From Heterohyrax brucei (taxonomy: Eukaryota > Chordata > Mammalia > Hyracoidea > Procaviidae): a stretch of 64,000 nt of DNA. The stretch is from the NCBI GenBank assembly GCA_028571685.1, contig CM053146.1:116783431-116847430 (forward strand). The letters are read 5' to 3'. Made by a program: the position numbers and the translations under genes. The notes under the pieces were generated by a model. That model saw only the letters and a program-made list of their open reading frames with translations, was not told the DNA's origin and did no database searches. Shown here one piece after another: positions 1 to 10,142 of this stretch; position 1 is the first letter of the stretch, and every line of letters starts with the position of its first letter.

Positions 1-17
1 TTGTTTTCTTAAGAGAG

Positions 18-483
18 TGTTCTGGAGATTTATTGCTTTGTAACCTGCTAGTACTACTTTATGGCTTAAAACAACAACCATTTTTATTATATCTCATAAT
101 TTTTATGGATCAGGAATTTAGGCCGAGTTCACTGGCTTGATTCTCATGTTCTGTGTGGTGGCAATAAAGATCACTTGATGGTTTGGCTGTAGGATGACTG
201 GTACGGAGGGTCCGAGGTGGCACCACCCACATGTCTCTGGCCCTCGCGGGGATCTGAGGGCAGGTGAACTTCCTGTATGGCACCTGGGCACCACTAAATA
301 GGGTAGAACCTCTGTGGCCTTTAATGATCAACTCTCAGAAATCTCACTGAGTCATTTCCATCATTTACCATTGGGCTGAGTAGTCGCAGAACCCACCCAG
401 ATTTAAGGACAGGTGACATAGATTCCTGTCAATGGACGCAATGTCAGAAAATTTGTGGCCATGTTTCTAAAACTGTACAAACA
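18..483 (-). mobile_element. MLT1-like MaLR LTR, antisense
   Basis: On the minus strand it begins TGTTTGTACAG and ends in a TG..CA-type terminus (plus strand TGTTCTGGAGATTTATTGC). The stretch GGCTTAAAACAACAACC and the phrase TGTGGCCATGTTT match the ends of MLT1J/K-type LTRs as I remember them. It is a strongly diverged solo LTR of the ERVL-MaLR group, a fossil shared by placental mammals. I see no internal retroviral sequence beside it. Confidence 0.7.
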
Positions 484-782
484 GCATTGATTCAGGTTTC
501 TACGAAGTAAGACCTGGGGAAATGTCTATGGACTGCCTTAATCTCTTCTATATTCTTACACTAAATTCACGTGTTTTAATACAACGGTTTTCCAAATGAG
601 ATGACCACAATCCACAGTGAGGAATACGTCCTCACATTTATTACAGTATATAATACCCTCACTCACATACACACGCACCTGAAAATGTTTCAAGAAACAA
701 TACTCATGTCCTGCGTTCTAATATTCCCTCTTTTATTCTACTGTAATTGTAAATGTCGACTACCATGCACAAAATACAGACC
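484..782. other. Unique sequence, nothing recognised
   Basis: AT-rich single-copy-looking DNA. No repeat, RNA gene or convincing coding frame was seen. Confidence 0.5.
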
Positions 783-846
783 CCAGGGGCTTGGTAGTTA
801 AGATCCATGACTACTAACCAAAAGGTTGGCAGCTGTAATTTGCGGC
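783..846 (+). repeat. AfroSINE 5' fragment
   Basis: The stretch GGTAGTTAAG..ACTACTAACCAAAAGGTTGGCAG matches the tRNA-derived head of AfroSINE. The body and tail are missing. Confidence 0.5.
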
Positions 847-1337
847 CCTATGTTTAAAAATCAGTTGCTTAATGGATGAATTTTCCCTCCCTAGTTTATA
901 CCTAAGTTTCCCTTTTTGAGACCTTGAAGTCCAGGAGATCAGAAAGAACATTTTATTGTTCTTTGTATTGGAAGTGATCATTGATGTCCAGTAAAAGTTC
1001 TTGAGCCATTGAATTGAGGACAAAAAATAAATGAATAAAGTCTCATCTCCCTCACTTTGTTCACATTTTCACATTTCTTTTCAATTGCCTTTGAACTCAA
1101 TGGCAGAATGCTGTGAAACGTATGTAAAAGTTACTCATCATGTATGCAACAAGACAACTGGTGGCTGAGTACCTGTTTTTCAGTTGGATTTTTTTCCATT
1201 CTTCCTTGCTTTCATAATCTACTAGGGGAGATAGAAACCTAAACAGATAACTCCCGTCACTACCATGTCTGACAGAGCTAACATCTGCTCAAAGTGCCCA
1301 GCATGAGATACTACAGCTTCTGCCTATGGTAGTAATT
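847..1337. other. Unique sequence, nothing recognised
   Basis: No repeat or gene recognised. One short chance open frame lies on the minus strand (814-1,023). Confidence 0.4.
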
Positions 1338-1382
1338 AGGGTTGCTGTGAGCTGGAATTGACTTGAAGGCAATGGTTTGGGT
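1338..1382 (+). repeat. AfroSINE 3' fragment
   Basis: GGGTTGCTGTGAGCTGGAAT followed by TGACTTGAAGGCAATGG is the last 45 bases of the SINE body. It lies about 70 bp upstream of a complete copy. Confidence 0.6.
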
Positions 1383-1453
1383 GGTAGGGGTTGGAGAAGG
1401 CCACGCGGAACGAGAGGCACTTAGACTGCCTTTGGTTTGGCTTGGCTTGGAAG

Positions 1454-1628
1454 AATGGGGACATCCTGGTGGTGTAGTGGTTAAGTGCTGTGATTGCAAA
1501 CCAAAAGATCAGCAGTTTGAATCTGCCAGGCACACCTTGGAAACTATGGGGCAGTTCTACTCTGCCTATAGGGTTGCTAGAGTCAGAATCAACTTGGCAG
1601 CAGCAGGTTTTGGATTTTTGGTTTTTGA
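1454..1628 (+). repeat. AfroSINE, short form, near complete
   Basis: Head CATCCTGGTGGTGTAGTGG, middle AGATCAGCAGTTTGAATC (B-box-like), then CTATGGGGCAGTTCTACTC and a GTTTTTGG-rich tail. This is the roughly 165-bp tRNA-derived SINE typical of Afrotheria. Chance open frames on both strands here are SINE sequence, not genes. Confidence 0.9.
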
Positions 1629-1639
1629 AGGATGAAGAA

Positions 1640-2145
1640 GAGCTTTCTAGATGAACAACGAAGTTAAAGGCTTTATTGGTGGAGGGACAGCATGAACAAA
1701 CACTCGAAGTCAAAGAGTTTGTGGCATAACAGGGAGCCTGGAGGACAAAGAGAGAAAGGAGGTTAGGAAGGCGGGGGACATAGGAATGGGAGAAAAGCTT
1801 TACCCCATGTTAAGTCATTTAGGCTTCATCCTAAAAGCAACCAGGAAGTAGTTCATCATATGAAATAGTGTATAAGAAATTAAAGGCAAAGATCAACAAA
1901 TAAAGACGTGAGCCAATATGACCCTTTCAAAGTGGTTCATAAGTCAGCATACATCTCTTTATTCTCAGAAGTCAGCAGAGGAAATTAAGAACAGAAACAG
2001 ACATTCTTGCACTATTAATGTCAGGGAACGACGGGTTTAGTTCCCGGTCTACAGCTGTAAGGTAAGCCACCACCCTGTAGCCCAGGAATGCACACAGGCA
2101 CACTTTAAAACTCAGAGAGGTGGGGCAGCAGATTCCTTTCAGCCA
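1640..2145. other. Unique sequence, nothing recognised
   Basis: Purine-rich around 1,735-1,795. No repeat or coding frame recognised. Confidence 0.4.
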
Positions 2146-2149
2146 CTGT

Positions 2150-2235
2150 TAGCTTGTCACTTCTAGCCTGATACGGTGCTTCCCCAGGCCTTAGTTTTCT
2201 CATCTGTAAGTGAGGACTAGGTCAGTGATTTATAC
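2150..2235 (+). repeat. MIR-like fragment
   Basis: The motif TTAGTTTTCTCATCTGTAAG followed by TGAGGAC matches the MIR core end (CTCATCTGTAAAATGGGGAT). Short and diverged. Confidence 0.45.
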
Positions 2236-2312
2236 CTCTAGTTGGCAACATTTTTCCTATGAAGGGCAAGATGGCAAACATATAGGATTTGAGGGTCGTA
2301 AGTCTTTTATTA

Positions 2313-2490
2313 AGAGCCCTAGAGGTTCAGGAATTAAGTGCTTGGCTGCTAATCTAAAAGTGGGCAGTTTGAAGCCACTAGTCACTCTTTGGGACAAAGG
2401 CGTGGCAGTCAGCTTCTGAAACCCTGTGGGGTAGTTCTACTCTGTCCTGTAGGGTTAGTTTGAGTAGGAATCTACTTGATAGTAACAGTT
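2313..2490 (+). repeat. AfroSINE, diverged copy
   Basis: GAGCCCTAGAGGTTCAGGAA starts the copy, TTGGCTGCTAATCTAAAAG follows, and CCTGTGGGGTAGTTCTACTC lies in the body. It carries a small internal expansion compared with neighbouring copies. Confidence 0.8.
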
Positions 2491-2960
2491 TACTATGTGC
2501 TACCCTCTGTTCTGAGCACTTTACAATATTAATTCACGGAATCCCCTCAATTGACATTTTTCTCTCTCTCTTTTTATTGTGGTGAAAACAGACACATCAA
2601 AACATCTGTCAACACAACAATTTCCAGATTTTCAACTCAGTGACATTGATTACACCTAACATGTCATGCCACAGTTATCACTATCCTCATCCAACATGTG
2701 GTGTCACCATTAACAGAAACCCAATGCCTCCAAACAAAAATTCCCCCACCCCTCTCCTTCTCACCCTGGCCACTAATAATCTTTAGTTTCTGTATACATG
2801 CTTATTTCATATAAGTGACATTATACAGTGTTCTTTTGTGACAGATCAAACTGACATCTAACAGAGGGAGAAACTGAAGCCGAGAGAAGTTATCTTGTCA
2901 AGGGATCAACAGGCAGACTGTGCCTCCAAAGCCTTTGGGCTAAACCACCTTTCCACATTA
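2491..2960 (-). repeat. MIR split by an L1 fragment
   Basis: The left piece (2,491-2,565) reads TACTATGTGCTACCCTCTGT..GAGCACTTTACA. The right piece (2,846-2,960) reads GAAACTGAAGCCGAGAGAAG. These are adjacent parts of one antisense MIR. The 280 bp between them is L1 sequence, so the L1 arrived after the MIR. Confidence 0.65.
2566..2845 (-). mobile_element. Old L1 (L1M) 3' end, antisense
   Basis: TTTATTGTGGTGAAAACAGA followed by a region with CATATAAGTGACATTATACA resembles the antisense 3' UTR of L1M elements (TTATTGTGGTAAAATATACA). It is 5'-truncated and sits inside a MIR. Confidence 0.6.
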
Positions 2961-3006
2961 CCTCCCTGAAATTCTGAATTTGCCTCAAATGCTGAAAATC
3001 CTTTTT

Positions 3007-3165
3007 GTTGTTGTTGGGTTGACATTGAGTGGATTCTGACTCATAGCAATCCCATGTGACAGAGTACAACTCCCCGACAGGGTTTCTTAGGCTATAATCT
3101 TTATAGAAGCAGATGGCCAGAGCTTTCTCCTGCGGAGGCTGTGGGTTGAGCTATCAAGTCTCTTC
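3007..3165 (-). repeat. AfroSINE, long form, antisense
   Basis: GTTGTTGTTGGGTTGACATT leads into GATTCTGACTCATAGCAATC, the antisense tail and body. Well diverged. Confidence 0.75.
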
Positions 3166-3454
3166 TGAAATTCTCAACCATCAAGCAAAGGGCTTTCAGT
3201 ACAGAGCGTGTATGTAGTCACTGTCACCCCTGTGGAAGAGAGGGCTAGGATAAGCACCTTTCCTGGGAGTCTAGTCCACAGCTCTCAAGTCACTGGTTTC
3301 CAGTAAGGCCAGAAGGCTGATGGCAGGTGCTTGGTAATGATGCTGTGGGTCAGGTTGATTTGCTTCTTCACTTTCAGTAGAATGACTAATAGAGCCTTTT
3401 AGCCCACAGTTTCCACCTCAAACGTTTACATGACACTGCTAAATAATAAATACA
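3166..3454. other. Unique sequence, nothing recognised
   Basis: No repeat or gene recognised. Confidence 0.4.
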
Positions 3455-3598
3455 TGCGGGTCTTTTCTTTCCCACCTTACTGTAAGATAAGGGCAGGCGC
3501 TGAGCCTGTTTAATATTTATATTCCCATAAGATCGCCCTGTGCATTGCGCTGTACCAAGCAGGCACTCAGCAAATATTTGTTGAATGAACGCATAAAT
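3455..3598 (+). repeat. L2 LINE 3' end
   Basis: GTAAGATAAGGGCAGGCGCT, then CAGGCACTCAGCAAATATTT and TTGTTGAATGAAC. This is the classic L2 tail, an ancient mammalian fossil. Confidence 0.75.
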
Positions 3599-4011
3599 GA
3601 ATGTTAAATAATCTACCTCCAGATTTCCCTTTTGTTTCCAATTTTCTTCTACATCTGACATATGCAAGTGCCGTCAGCCTTCTTTTCATGAATATCACAG
3701 ATGTCCACAACTCTTCTTCATGTTCTTCTGGCCCATTTCTTCTCATCACTGCCAAAACAGACCAGAGGCCCAAAATAGAAATCTCCTTGACGATTTTTGC
3801 AAAGGACTCACTTGCTGATTCTAAAGGTAGCAACAGTGATTCTATTAGAACAGAATGGGCGTTTCATAACCTGCTGCTGCCTTGTTTTCGCCTGATTTTT
3901 AAAAAGGGCAAAAGTTTTCTCAGACAATTAATACAAGCTGCTATCACCCTTGGAAGCCGGCGTTCGGAACAAACAGAGAAAGGTCAGCCAATGGAGGAGT
4001 GGTGCAACTTT
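3599..4011. other. Unique DNA with overlapping chance frames
   Basis: A 184-codon plus-strand frame (3,601-4,155) and an 88-codon minus-strand frame (3,567-3,833) overlap here. The plus-strand frame starts at the end of an L2 copy and its last third is an RTE1 tail, so it is not a conserved gene as it stands. The roughly 390 bp of non-repeat sequence itself matches nothing I know. No splice or promoter context was seen. Confidence 0.35.
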
Positions 4012-4176
4012 AGGATGCATCTCACACTGACACGGTGGGCCACAGCGATGGGCTCCAAGGTAACCATGACCATGAGGACAGCTGAAGACAGGGCAAGGTC
4101 TCATTCTGTTACACATGAGTCCACTCTGAGTCCAAGCTGGCCGGACAGCACCTAACAACAGCAGTAATAACAGCAA
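4012..4176 (+). mobile_element. RTE1 (BovB-like) 3' tail
   Basis: The sequence passes through CTGACACGGTGGGCCACAGC, TCTCATTCTGTTACACATGA and CGGACAGCACCTAACAACAG. This is the afrotherian RTE1 3' end, 5'-truncated to about 165 bp. Confidence 0.75.
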
Positions 4177-4212
4177 TGACTGTAACAGAAATGCCACACA
4201 AGTGGGTGGCCT

Positions 4213-4276
4213 TGAGGAACCCTGGTGGTGCAGCGATTAGAGCACTTGGCTGCTAACTGAAAGGTCAGTCTTTATA
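4213..4276 (+). repeat. AfroSINE 5' half
   Basis: GAGGAACCCTGGTGGTGCAG to TTGGCTGCTAACTGAAAGGT. The 3' half is absent and LTR-like sequence follows. Confidence 0.8.
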
Positions 4277-4299
4277 TCCCTCAGAACTGACCGGGTTTA

Positions 4300-4421
4300 G
4301 GACACACATTCCACACTGATTAATATAACAAGGAAAACACTATTTCCAGATATGATTATATCCACAGGTATAGAACTCCAGTACCCTGACATACACTTTG
4401 GGGGAACATAATTCAATCCAA
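4300..4421 (-). mobile_element. LTR fragment (ERVL-like), antisense
   Basis: The segment ending CTTTGGGGGAACATAATTCA ATCCAAGCA resembles the antisense start of the afrotherian LTRs at 12.6, 23.5 and 36.8 kb (GGGGACAATTCAATCCATGA). A fragment only. Confidence 0.5.
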
Positions 4422-5190
4422 GCAAGGTATTTCAGGATGCTTGAAAAGGAGACAGAACACCTTTTCCTTCTTTTCTCTCTTTACCTGTCTCCTGCTCAGT
4501 CCCTCCCTCCACCTCTTTCTTTTGCTCTTATTCTTTCTTTCTCGCTTTCTTGATTATTTCTGGTGACTCATACATGCTTTCAAGCCAGGAAGTGTTATGA
4601 AGACACAAGATTGTGTATACATACATACATTGTCATAATGCTGATGCTTTTGGTTAAACTGGGAAAAACATTGCCTTAATTCAAATTATCTCTAATCCAT
4701 ATACATTGTCACGTATGCTCCCATTCTTGTACCATGGGGAGGTAGATAGGAGGCCTGGCTCTTTCTCTCAGGGGTACCAGAATATAGTGAGAAGATAGGA
4801 CAGATGCAGGGCTAACAGAACAAGGGAACATCTAAGTGTTAAATGGGTAACAACAAAATCTAAGTAGACAATCTTAGTGATAATTGGCTCAGTTTGTGTA
4901 GTGTTCGGTGCTGTCTAGGCCTGATATTAAGGACTTTCTGTACTGATCTTTTTTTAATTATAACTACAATCCACAAGCTCAGCACACAGGTATGGGGGAG
5001 ACAGTGACATGCAGTTCACAGGGCTAAGTCTCTGAGACGAGGTCACAGGGTTCTGGTCCCAGCTGCAGCCTGGCCTGTCTCTTTTGCAGAGAAAGAACCC
5101 TCCTTCGCAGATCTTTCCTCTGCATTTTCCACCCCTGCTGTTGGCTGTGCGGCCCTTTGGGTGCTGGTAAACTCTTTTTTGTTCCCCTTT
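4422..5190. other. Unique DNA with a pyrimidine-rich tract
   Basis: Positions 4,458-4,552 are almost pure C/T on the plus strand. The rest is unremarkable single-copy sequence with no gene seen. Confidence 0.45.
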
Positions 5191-5194
5191 TCTT

Positions 5195-5310
5195 CCATAT
5201 CCATAAAATAAGGATAATCATGGAACTTACAGAGTTGATATTAAACAAGATAATGTAAATACAGTGTTTAAAACAAAGTCTGACATTTGGGGTGTTAAAA
5301 GCTAGCAAGC
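5195..5310 (+). repeat. MIR 3' part
   Basis: CCATAAAATAAGGATAATCA, TTAAACAAGATAATGTAAAT and AAAGTCTGACATTTGG follow the MIR order. Confidence 0.65.
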
Positions 5311-5339
5311 GACCATTTGAGAAGCATCAGCTGGTCCCA

Positions 5340-5940
5340 ACTCCCCTAGAGCAGAGGAAAAGCAAGGATATGAAGATGCAAGGAAGATATGAGCTCAAGA
5401 GCTAGAAAGGGCCGCATAAACCAGGGACTACATCAGCGTGAGACCAAAAGAACTAGGAGGTACCTGGCCACCTTACTGGGAATTCAACAAAACGTTCCTG
5501 ATGGAGTGGGAGAAATGTGGAAGGCAGAACTTGAACTCTATTAAAAACTCCAGACTTGATAGTCTGTCAGAGTGGAGGGTACAGGGAAGACACAGCCCTT
5601 GGTCTCCATTAGCACTGAGCAGAAAGCATTCCTGAAACCACGTTTTCAAAGGTTGGTCTGAGCTACAAGGCACAAAATTATACAGGTGAAGGGGTGCTTT
5701 TGGGGTCAAGTAGATACAGAGGCTAACTGGGCAGCTGCTGCTCAGAGGCAAGATGAGAAAGCAGAGGGGGACAGGAACTGGTTGAATGGATACAGGAGAG
5801 GAGAAGTGTGCTGTGTTTCTGCGGGGAGACCAGCTAGGGTTACGGAACACTGTATAAGTTATTGTATGAGAAACTGACTTGAATTGTAAAATTCAACTTA
5901 AAACACAATAATAAAAAAAAGGAAAAAAATAAGTAAAACA
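5340..5940 (+). mobile_element. L1 3' UTR, 5'-truncated
   Basis: The order of motifs (GACTACATCAGCGTGAGACC, CAAGATGAGAAAGCAGAGGG, TGAGAAACTGACTTGAATTG) is the sense version of the elephant-type L1 3' UTR seen antisense at 8.2, 26.5 and 49.1 kb. It ends in an A-rich tail at 5,905-5,940. It contains no ORF2 sequence. Confidence 0.8.
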
Positions 5941-5961
5941 GTACATGATACTCAGTGCTCT

Positions 5962-6077
5962 AGAAAAAGGCATTAATAAATATTGTTTTTAATTTAAATA
6001 TTTACATACTTAAAGGATAAAATATTAGTTTCTTTCTTTAAGGCACTTGCACATTAGCCAGTAAAACCTAAAACAGA
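5962..6077 (+). repeat. Left arm of 116-bp inverted repeat
   Basis: This 116-nt arm is the reverse complement of 6,551-6,666 with three mismatches and no gaps by my alignment (about 97% identity). It starts AGAAAAAGGCATTAATAAAT and ends CCTAAAACAGA. It is AT-rich and matches no transposon I know. No flanking target duplication is visible. The arm starts about 20 bp after the L1 poly-A tail ends. Confidence 0.9.
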
Positions 6078-6550
6078 AGGGGTTTTTCGACCCTGAGGCT
6101 CAAAAGGTTAAATAACACGCCAGCTTTCAATCCATAAATTTCTAGTAGAACAAGAATTCAGACTCAAAGCTGACTGATCCCAAAGTGCTAGAATCTGAAC
6201 CACTTCATCATAATAGTAGTTTACACAGCAGTAAATCACTATGGATTAGTGTAAAAAGGGGGATGACTCACAGACAATGTGAGAAGGCTTGAAGGCTGGA
6301 GTAGAATTTTGGAAAAAGAAAGACTATGCTTCCATGTGGAAAGAGTTCCTAGAGCCGATCCAACAGCCTCCGTTACCAGCTAAGACCTCGAGATTGATTT
6401 ATTTGCTTATTTTCTGCTAGCCAGACTCACGCTCCACTTGTGCAAAAACAAAACTGGCAGTGTTACTGAGGATGCAGGAAGTCAAAAAATGCTCTCTCCT
6501 CCTCCAGATATCCTCTGGGTGGGCCTCTGGGTCCTGATTTTTTTCCCCCC
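6078..6550 (-). other. Spacer of the inverted repeat, with MIR fragment
   Basis: 473 bp. The left part (about 6,080-6,215) reads GAGGCTCAAAAGGTTAAATA and on to CAGACTCAAAGCTGACTGAT, an antisense MIR. The remaining 330 bp is unique and has no transposase-like frame, which argues against an autonomous element. Confidence 0.6.
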
Positions 6551-6666
6551 TCTATTTTAGGTTTTACTGGCTAATGTGCAAGTGCCTTAAGGAAAGAAAC
6601 TAATATTTTATCCTTTAAGTATGTAAATATTTAAATTAAAAACAGTATTTATTAATGCCTTTTTCT
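6551..6666 (-). repeat. Right arm of 116-bp inverted repeat
   Basis: Starts TCTATTTTAGGTTTTACTGG and ends AATGCCTTTTTCT. Reverse complement of 5,962-6,077 with three mismatches. The two arms could fold into a long hairpin with a 473-nt loop if transcribed. Confidence 0.9.
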
Positions 6667-6709
6667 TCCTGACGGAACCGGAATCTTCTTAAGGTTAAGG
6701 AAAAGAGCC

Positions 6710-6732
6710 AGCCAAGTGCCGTCGGGTCGGAT
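6710..6732 (+). repeat. Half of hairpin motif (left arm)
   Basis: AGCCAAGTGCCGTCGGGTCG matches the left arm of the complete palindrome at 60,351-60,398. Confidence 0.55.
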
Positions 6733-6754
6733 ACAAGAGACAATGTATATATTC

Positions 6755-6962
6755 ATGATCTCTGAGTGGTGCAAATGGTTAATGTACTTGTCTGCTGACT
6801 GAAAAGTCAGACAGTCAAATCTACCTGGAGGCACTTTGGTAGAAATGCCTGGAAATCTGCTCCCCAAAAATGACTGTTGAAAACTCCATAGAGTACAGTT
6901 CTACTCTGACACATGTGGGGTTGCTGTGAGCTGGAATTGACTCAATGGCACCTAGCTACTAG
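6755..6962 (+). repeat. AfroSINE, long form
   Basis: CTCTGAGTGGTGCAAATGGT begins the copy. The extra middle segment reaches AACTCCATAGAGTACAGTTC, and it ends AATTGACTCAATGGCACC. The long form differs from the short form by about 40 bp in the middle. Confidence 0.8.
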
Positions 6963-6989
6963 TGTTTTGACACTTTTTTCTCCCCTATC

Positions 6990-7199
6990 CCCTATTAGTT
7001 GCTGTGAAGCCAATTCTGGTTCACGGCAACACCATGAGAGCAGAGTAGAACTGTGTCCTATAGATTTTTGAGGTGGTGACTGGAAGCAGATGGTTAGGTC
7101 TGTCCTCCAAGTTACCTCTGGACAGATTCAAACTGCCAACTAGAGATACAAACTGTTGTAGCTAAGCACTTAACAGTTTTTACCATTCAGGGACTCCAC
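6990..7199 (-). repeat. AfroSINE, long form, antisense
   Basis: AGTTGCTGTGAAGCCAATTC, then GCAGAGTAGAACTGTGTCCT, and an end ACCATTCAGGGACTCC (the antisense head). Confidence 0.8.
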
Positions 7200-7964
7200 T
7201 ATCATCTGTCAACTGAGCTCTACCAGTAGGGAAGACAGGGACACAATGATAACCCTAAACAGACCCATTAACCTACTGAAGTAAGGTCACTGTGTTACTA
7301 ACCACGCCTCTTCTCTTGGCACCATAAAGGGCATGGACTCCAAGCAAAGTAAATGACAAGTTTATCTTTCACTTCACCCTCTGCACCCAGAACAATCATA
7401 TTATCGCTGTCATCTTTTCCTACTTTGTGTAACTCCCCAGTGTGTATTTAGCATAACCAAAAATAACTCCATTTGAACATTTTGTAGCGGTTGCATTTTG
7501 TATTTAATGACCTATGTCAAGTTTTCACTATCTCTTGCCTGAGCCATGGCTGCGAACTCCATATGGGTCTTCACGTCTTCTAAACTACTTTCTAAATCAT
7601 TTGGCAGTTGTCTTTCTAAATTTCAAATCTTCAGTTATCATCTTCCTGCTTTTCATTGCACCTTGCATTTTGTTTTCAGCCTTAGTTTCCTTTTGTTTTT
7701 TCAAGTGATATTTAATACGAAATGCTAATATGAAAAACATATGGAAGCAGCCCTACTTTGTAGAAGCAGAGGATTGGGGTCAGAGTCCCTACTCACTGAG
7801 CTTCTCTCCCCACATCTTCCTCCTCCTGCCTTCTTGACCTTGGCCAGCTCCTCACCTGTCTGCAGCGACCATGGGATCCCTTAGAACCTGTTATGAGAAT
7901 CAGCAGCATAAAGTGTGTCATCTCACTTCTCCAGTGTCATGATGAGCACTGTTTAAGTTCTAGA
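7200..7964. other. Unique sequence, nothing recognised
   Basis: No repeat, gene or RNA recognised. Small overlapping frames at 7,514-7,728 look like chance. Confidence 0.4.
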
Positions 7965-9130
7965 TGTCTTACTGTCCTTCCTGCCTTCATACACCCTATT
8001 CTTCTCCATAGAATGTTCTTCTCTTTTCTACCCAGTGACCTCTTGCTCACCTTCTGAGAAGGTGTTCAGACATCCCTTCCTCTGAGATGCTGTCATAATG
8101 TCTCTGGGCCGAGTTGGTCATCCTCTGTGTACATGGCTCTCTTTGCCCGTCTGTCCTATACTGCATTGGTTTGCATTTCTTCCTTTTTAAAAAAATATTT
8201 TATTGTGCTTATGTGAAAGTTTACAATCCAAGTCAATTGTCAAGCAACACTTACAGACACACTGCTATGGAATTCTAGGTATCCTCCCCACCCTGTGACA
8301 GCATATTCCTTCCCACTTTGTGTTTCCCAAGTCCATTCAACCAGCTCCTGTCCCCCTCCACTCTCTCATCTCATCTCTGGACAGGAGCTGCCCAGTTAGT
8401 TCTATGTGTCTACTTAAGCCAGGAAGCACACTCTTTGCCAGTATAATTTTATGTCTTACAGTGCAGTCCAATCTTTGAAGAATTAGCTTGGGGGAATAGC
8501 TGCTGTTTGGGGCTAGCGGAGAGTCTGGGGCCCATGTCTGCTGGGCACCCTCTGTCTGTTCAACCATCAAGTCTGGTCTTTTTAATAGAGTTCAAGTTCT
8601 GTGCATCCACTTTTATCCTGCTGTGTCAAGGTCTCTATGTTACTGTGTTACTAACCATGCCTCCCCTCTGTATTCCTTGACAGGGTAGTCATTGGTGGTG
8701 GCTGGGCACCGTCTAGTTATTCTTATCTCATGTAGTCGTGCAGTCTCATGTCTCACATCTGATGTAGTCTCTGGACTGTGTGGCACCTTTTGTCTCTTGG
8801 ACTCGTATTTCCTTATTCTTTGATGTCTTTTACTCCCCTCTGCTCCAGACGGGTTGGGACCAATTGATGCTACTTAGATGGCTGCCTGCTAGTTTTTAGG
8901 GCCTCAAACACTGCTCACCAAGAAGAGGAATACAGAACATTTTCTTAAAAAATTTTATTATGCCAGTTGATCTAGATGTCCCCGGATGGCTTGCATTTCT
9001 TTCTGTGCATATGTATCATCTGTCACCAGCTATTACATCCTCATGGACTGAGAAACTGTGACTCACCATGTCTATGTTCCCTTATATCCACTTCTATCCT
9101 ATAACACAGTGCTTACCATGTAGTAGGTAC
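7965..9130 (+). repeat. L2 LINE split by an L1 insertion
   Basis: The left part (7,965-8,184) and right part (9,005-9,130) read as one L2 3' region, ending ACACAGTGCTTACCATGTAG TAGGTAC. An L1 3' UTR occupies 8,185-8,990 between two near-identical copies of TTGCATTTCTTCCT. Confidence 0.65.
8185..8990 (-). mobile_element. L1 3' UTR, 5'-truncated, antisense
   Basis: Starts with T-rich sequence and TATTTTATTGTGCTTATGTG, passes CCATTCAACCAGCTCCTGTC and GGTTGGGACCAATTGATGCT, and ends near ATTATGCCAGTTGATCTAGA. It is the elephant-type 3' UTR. Flanking duplications are TTGCATTTCTTCCT (8,171-8,184) and TTGCATTTCTTTCT (8,991-9,004), with one mismatch. This length and these repeats mark an ordinary truncated retrotransposition. 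Confidence 0.85.
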
Positions 9131-9132
9131 AA

Positions 9133-9296
9133 GCCAACCGAACCCCTTGCCACTGAGTCACTTCCAACTCCTAGCAATCCTATAGGACAGAGTAGAACAG
9201 CCCCCATAAGGCTTCCAAGGAGTGCCTGGTGGATTCAAACTGCGGACATTTTTGGTTCACAGCTGAGCTGTTAACCACTGTGCCACCAGGGCAGTT
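9133..9296 (-). repeat. AfroSINE, short form, antisense
   Basis: CTTGCCACTGAGTCACTTCC, CCTATAGGACAGAGTAGAAC and ACCACTGTGCCACCAGGGC, a full antisense copy. Confidence 0.85.
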
Positions 9297-10027
9297 CTCA
9301 TTTAATGGGAGGAAATAGTATACTGAGTCCAAGTCAGAATCAAAGAGCATCTTTAGTCTATTCATAGTTCAGAAGATTTGGTGAAAATATATTTTTTTAA
9401 ATTCCTTGTAGAGAACACTGTTGTTTTGTCCTTTAAACTACATCATGGAGACCACATGTACTCTGTAGGGTATGTTTTCAGTCAAGAAGCCCAGAGTCAA
9501 AGGAAACTGAGGAAATGAAGTTTCTTAGTATGCCTGGGAAATGATCCTACTCATCTCACAGGCCTAGCTCGCAGACACATTACCTTTTCCCTGCAGTATT
9601 TCTGGCATCTCAGCCCCACATTTCTCTCTTTCTTTAACTGTATTTAGGATGGCCTTTACTGCATAATCCAGTGATTCACTGCTTTTTCTTGTCTTTTGTT
9701 TCCAGATTGTCTGTCTTCCTGCCTGTCCCAGAGTAAGCCTTTCAAGAACAGAAATTAAACATTACAATTCCTGAAGGCCCTATGCTGGACTCCACGAATA
9801 TTGGGGACGAAATATGTTGATCCTCAGAAGCAATAGCTGTGCTTCAGCAGCTTGGCATTGTGCCCCATCACTTAAGAAGCAAAGAACTTGGAATCCCCAA
9901 GGACTTTTCTTCAAAGCTTTAGCAAAAATCCACTTAGAGATGAGGAAAAGTTTGCTGGATCATATGCCATTTGTTATTGTGGTTCAGGTGGGTCACAATA
10001 ACATGTGTGAGCCCAGAGGCACAGAAT
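9297..10027. other. Unique sequence, nothing recognised
   Basis: No repeat or gene recognised. Confidence 0.4.
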
Positions 10028-10142
10028 AAAAGTCAGCAGTTCGAATTCACCAGCTTCTTGGGAATCCTATGGGGCAGTTCTACTCTGTCCTATAGGATCC
10101 CTATGAGCTAGAATTGACTTGACTGCAATGGGTTTGTGTATT
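10028..10142 (+). repeat. AfroSINE 3' two thirds
   Basis: AAAGTCAGCAGTTCGAATTC, CTATGGGGCAGTTCTACTCT and TTGACTGCAATGGGTTTG. The head is missing or too diverged to see. Confidence 0.8.

Noticed and set aside
3601-4155. 184-codon plus-strand open frame as a host gene
   Set aside because: It begins at the end of an L2 copy and its last third is an RTE1 tail. No known domain, and no conservation can be judged here.
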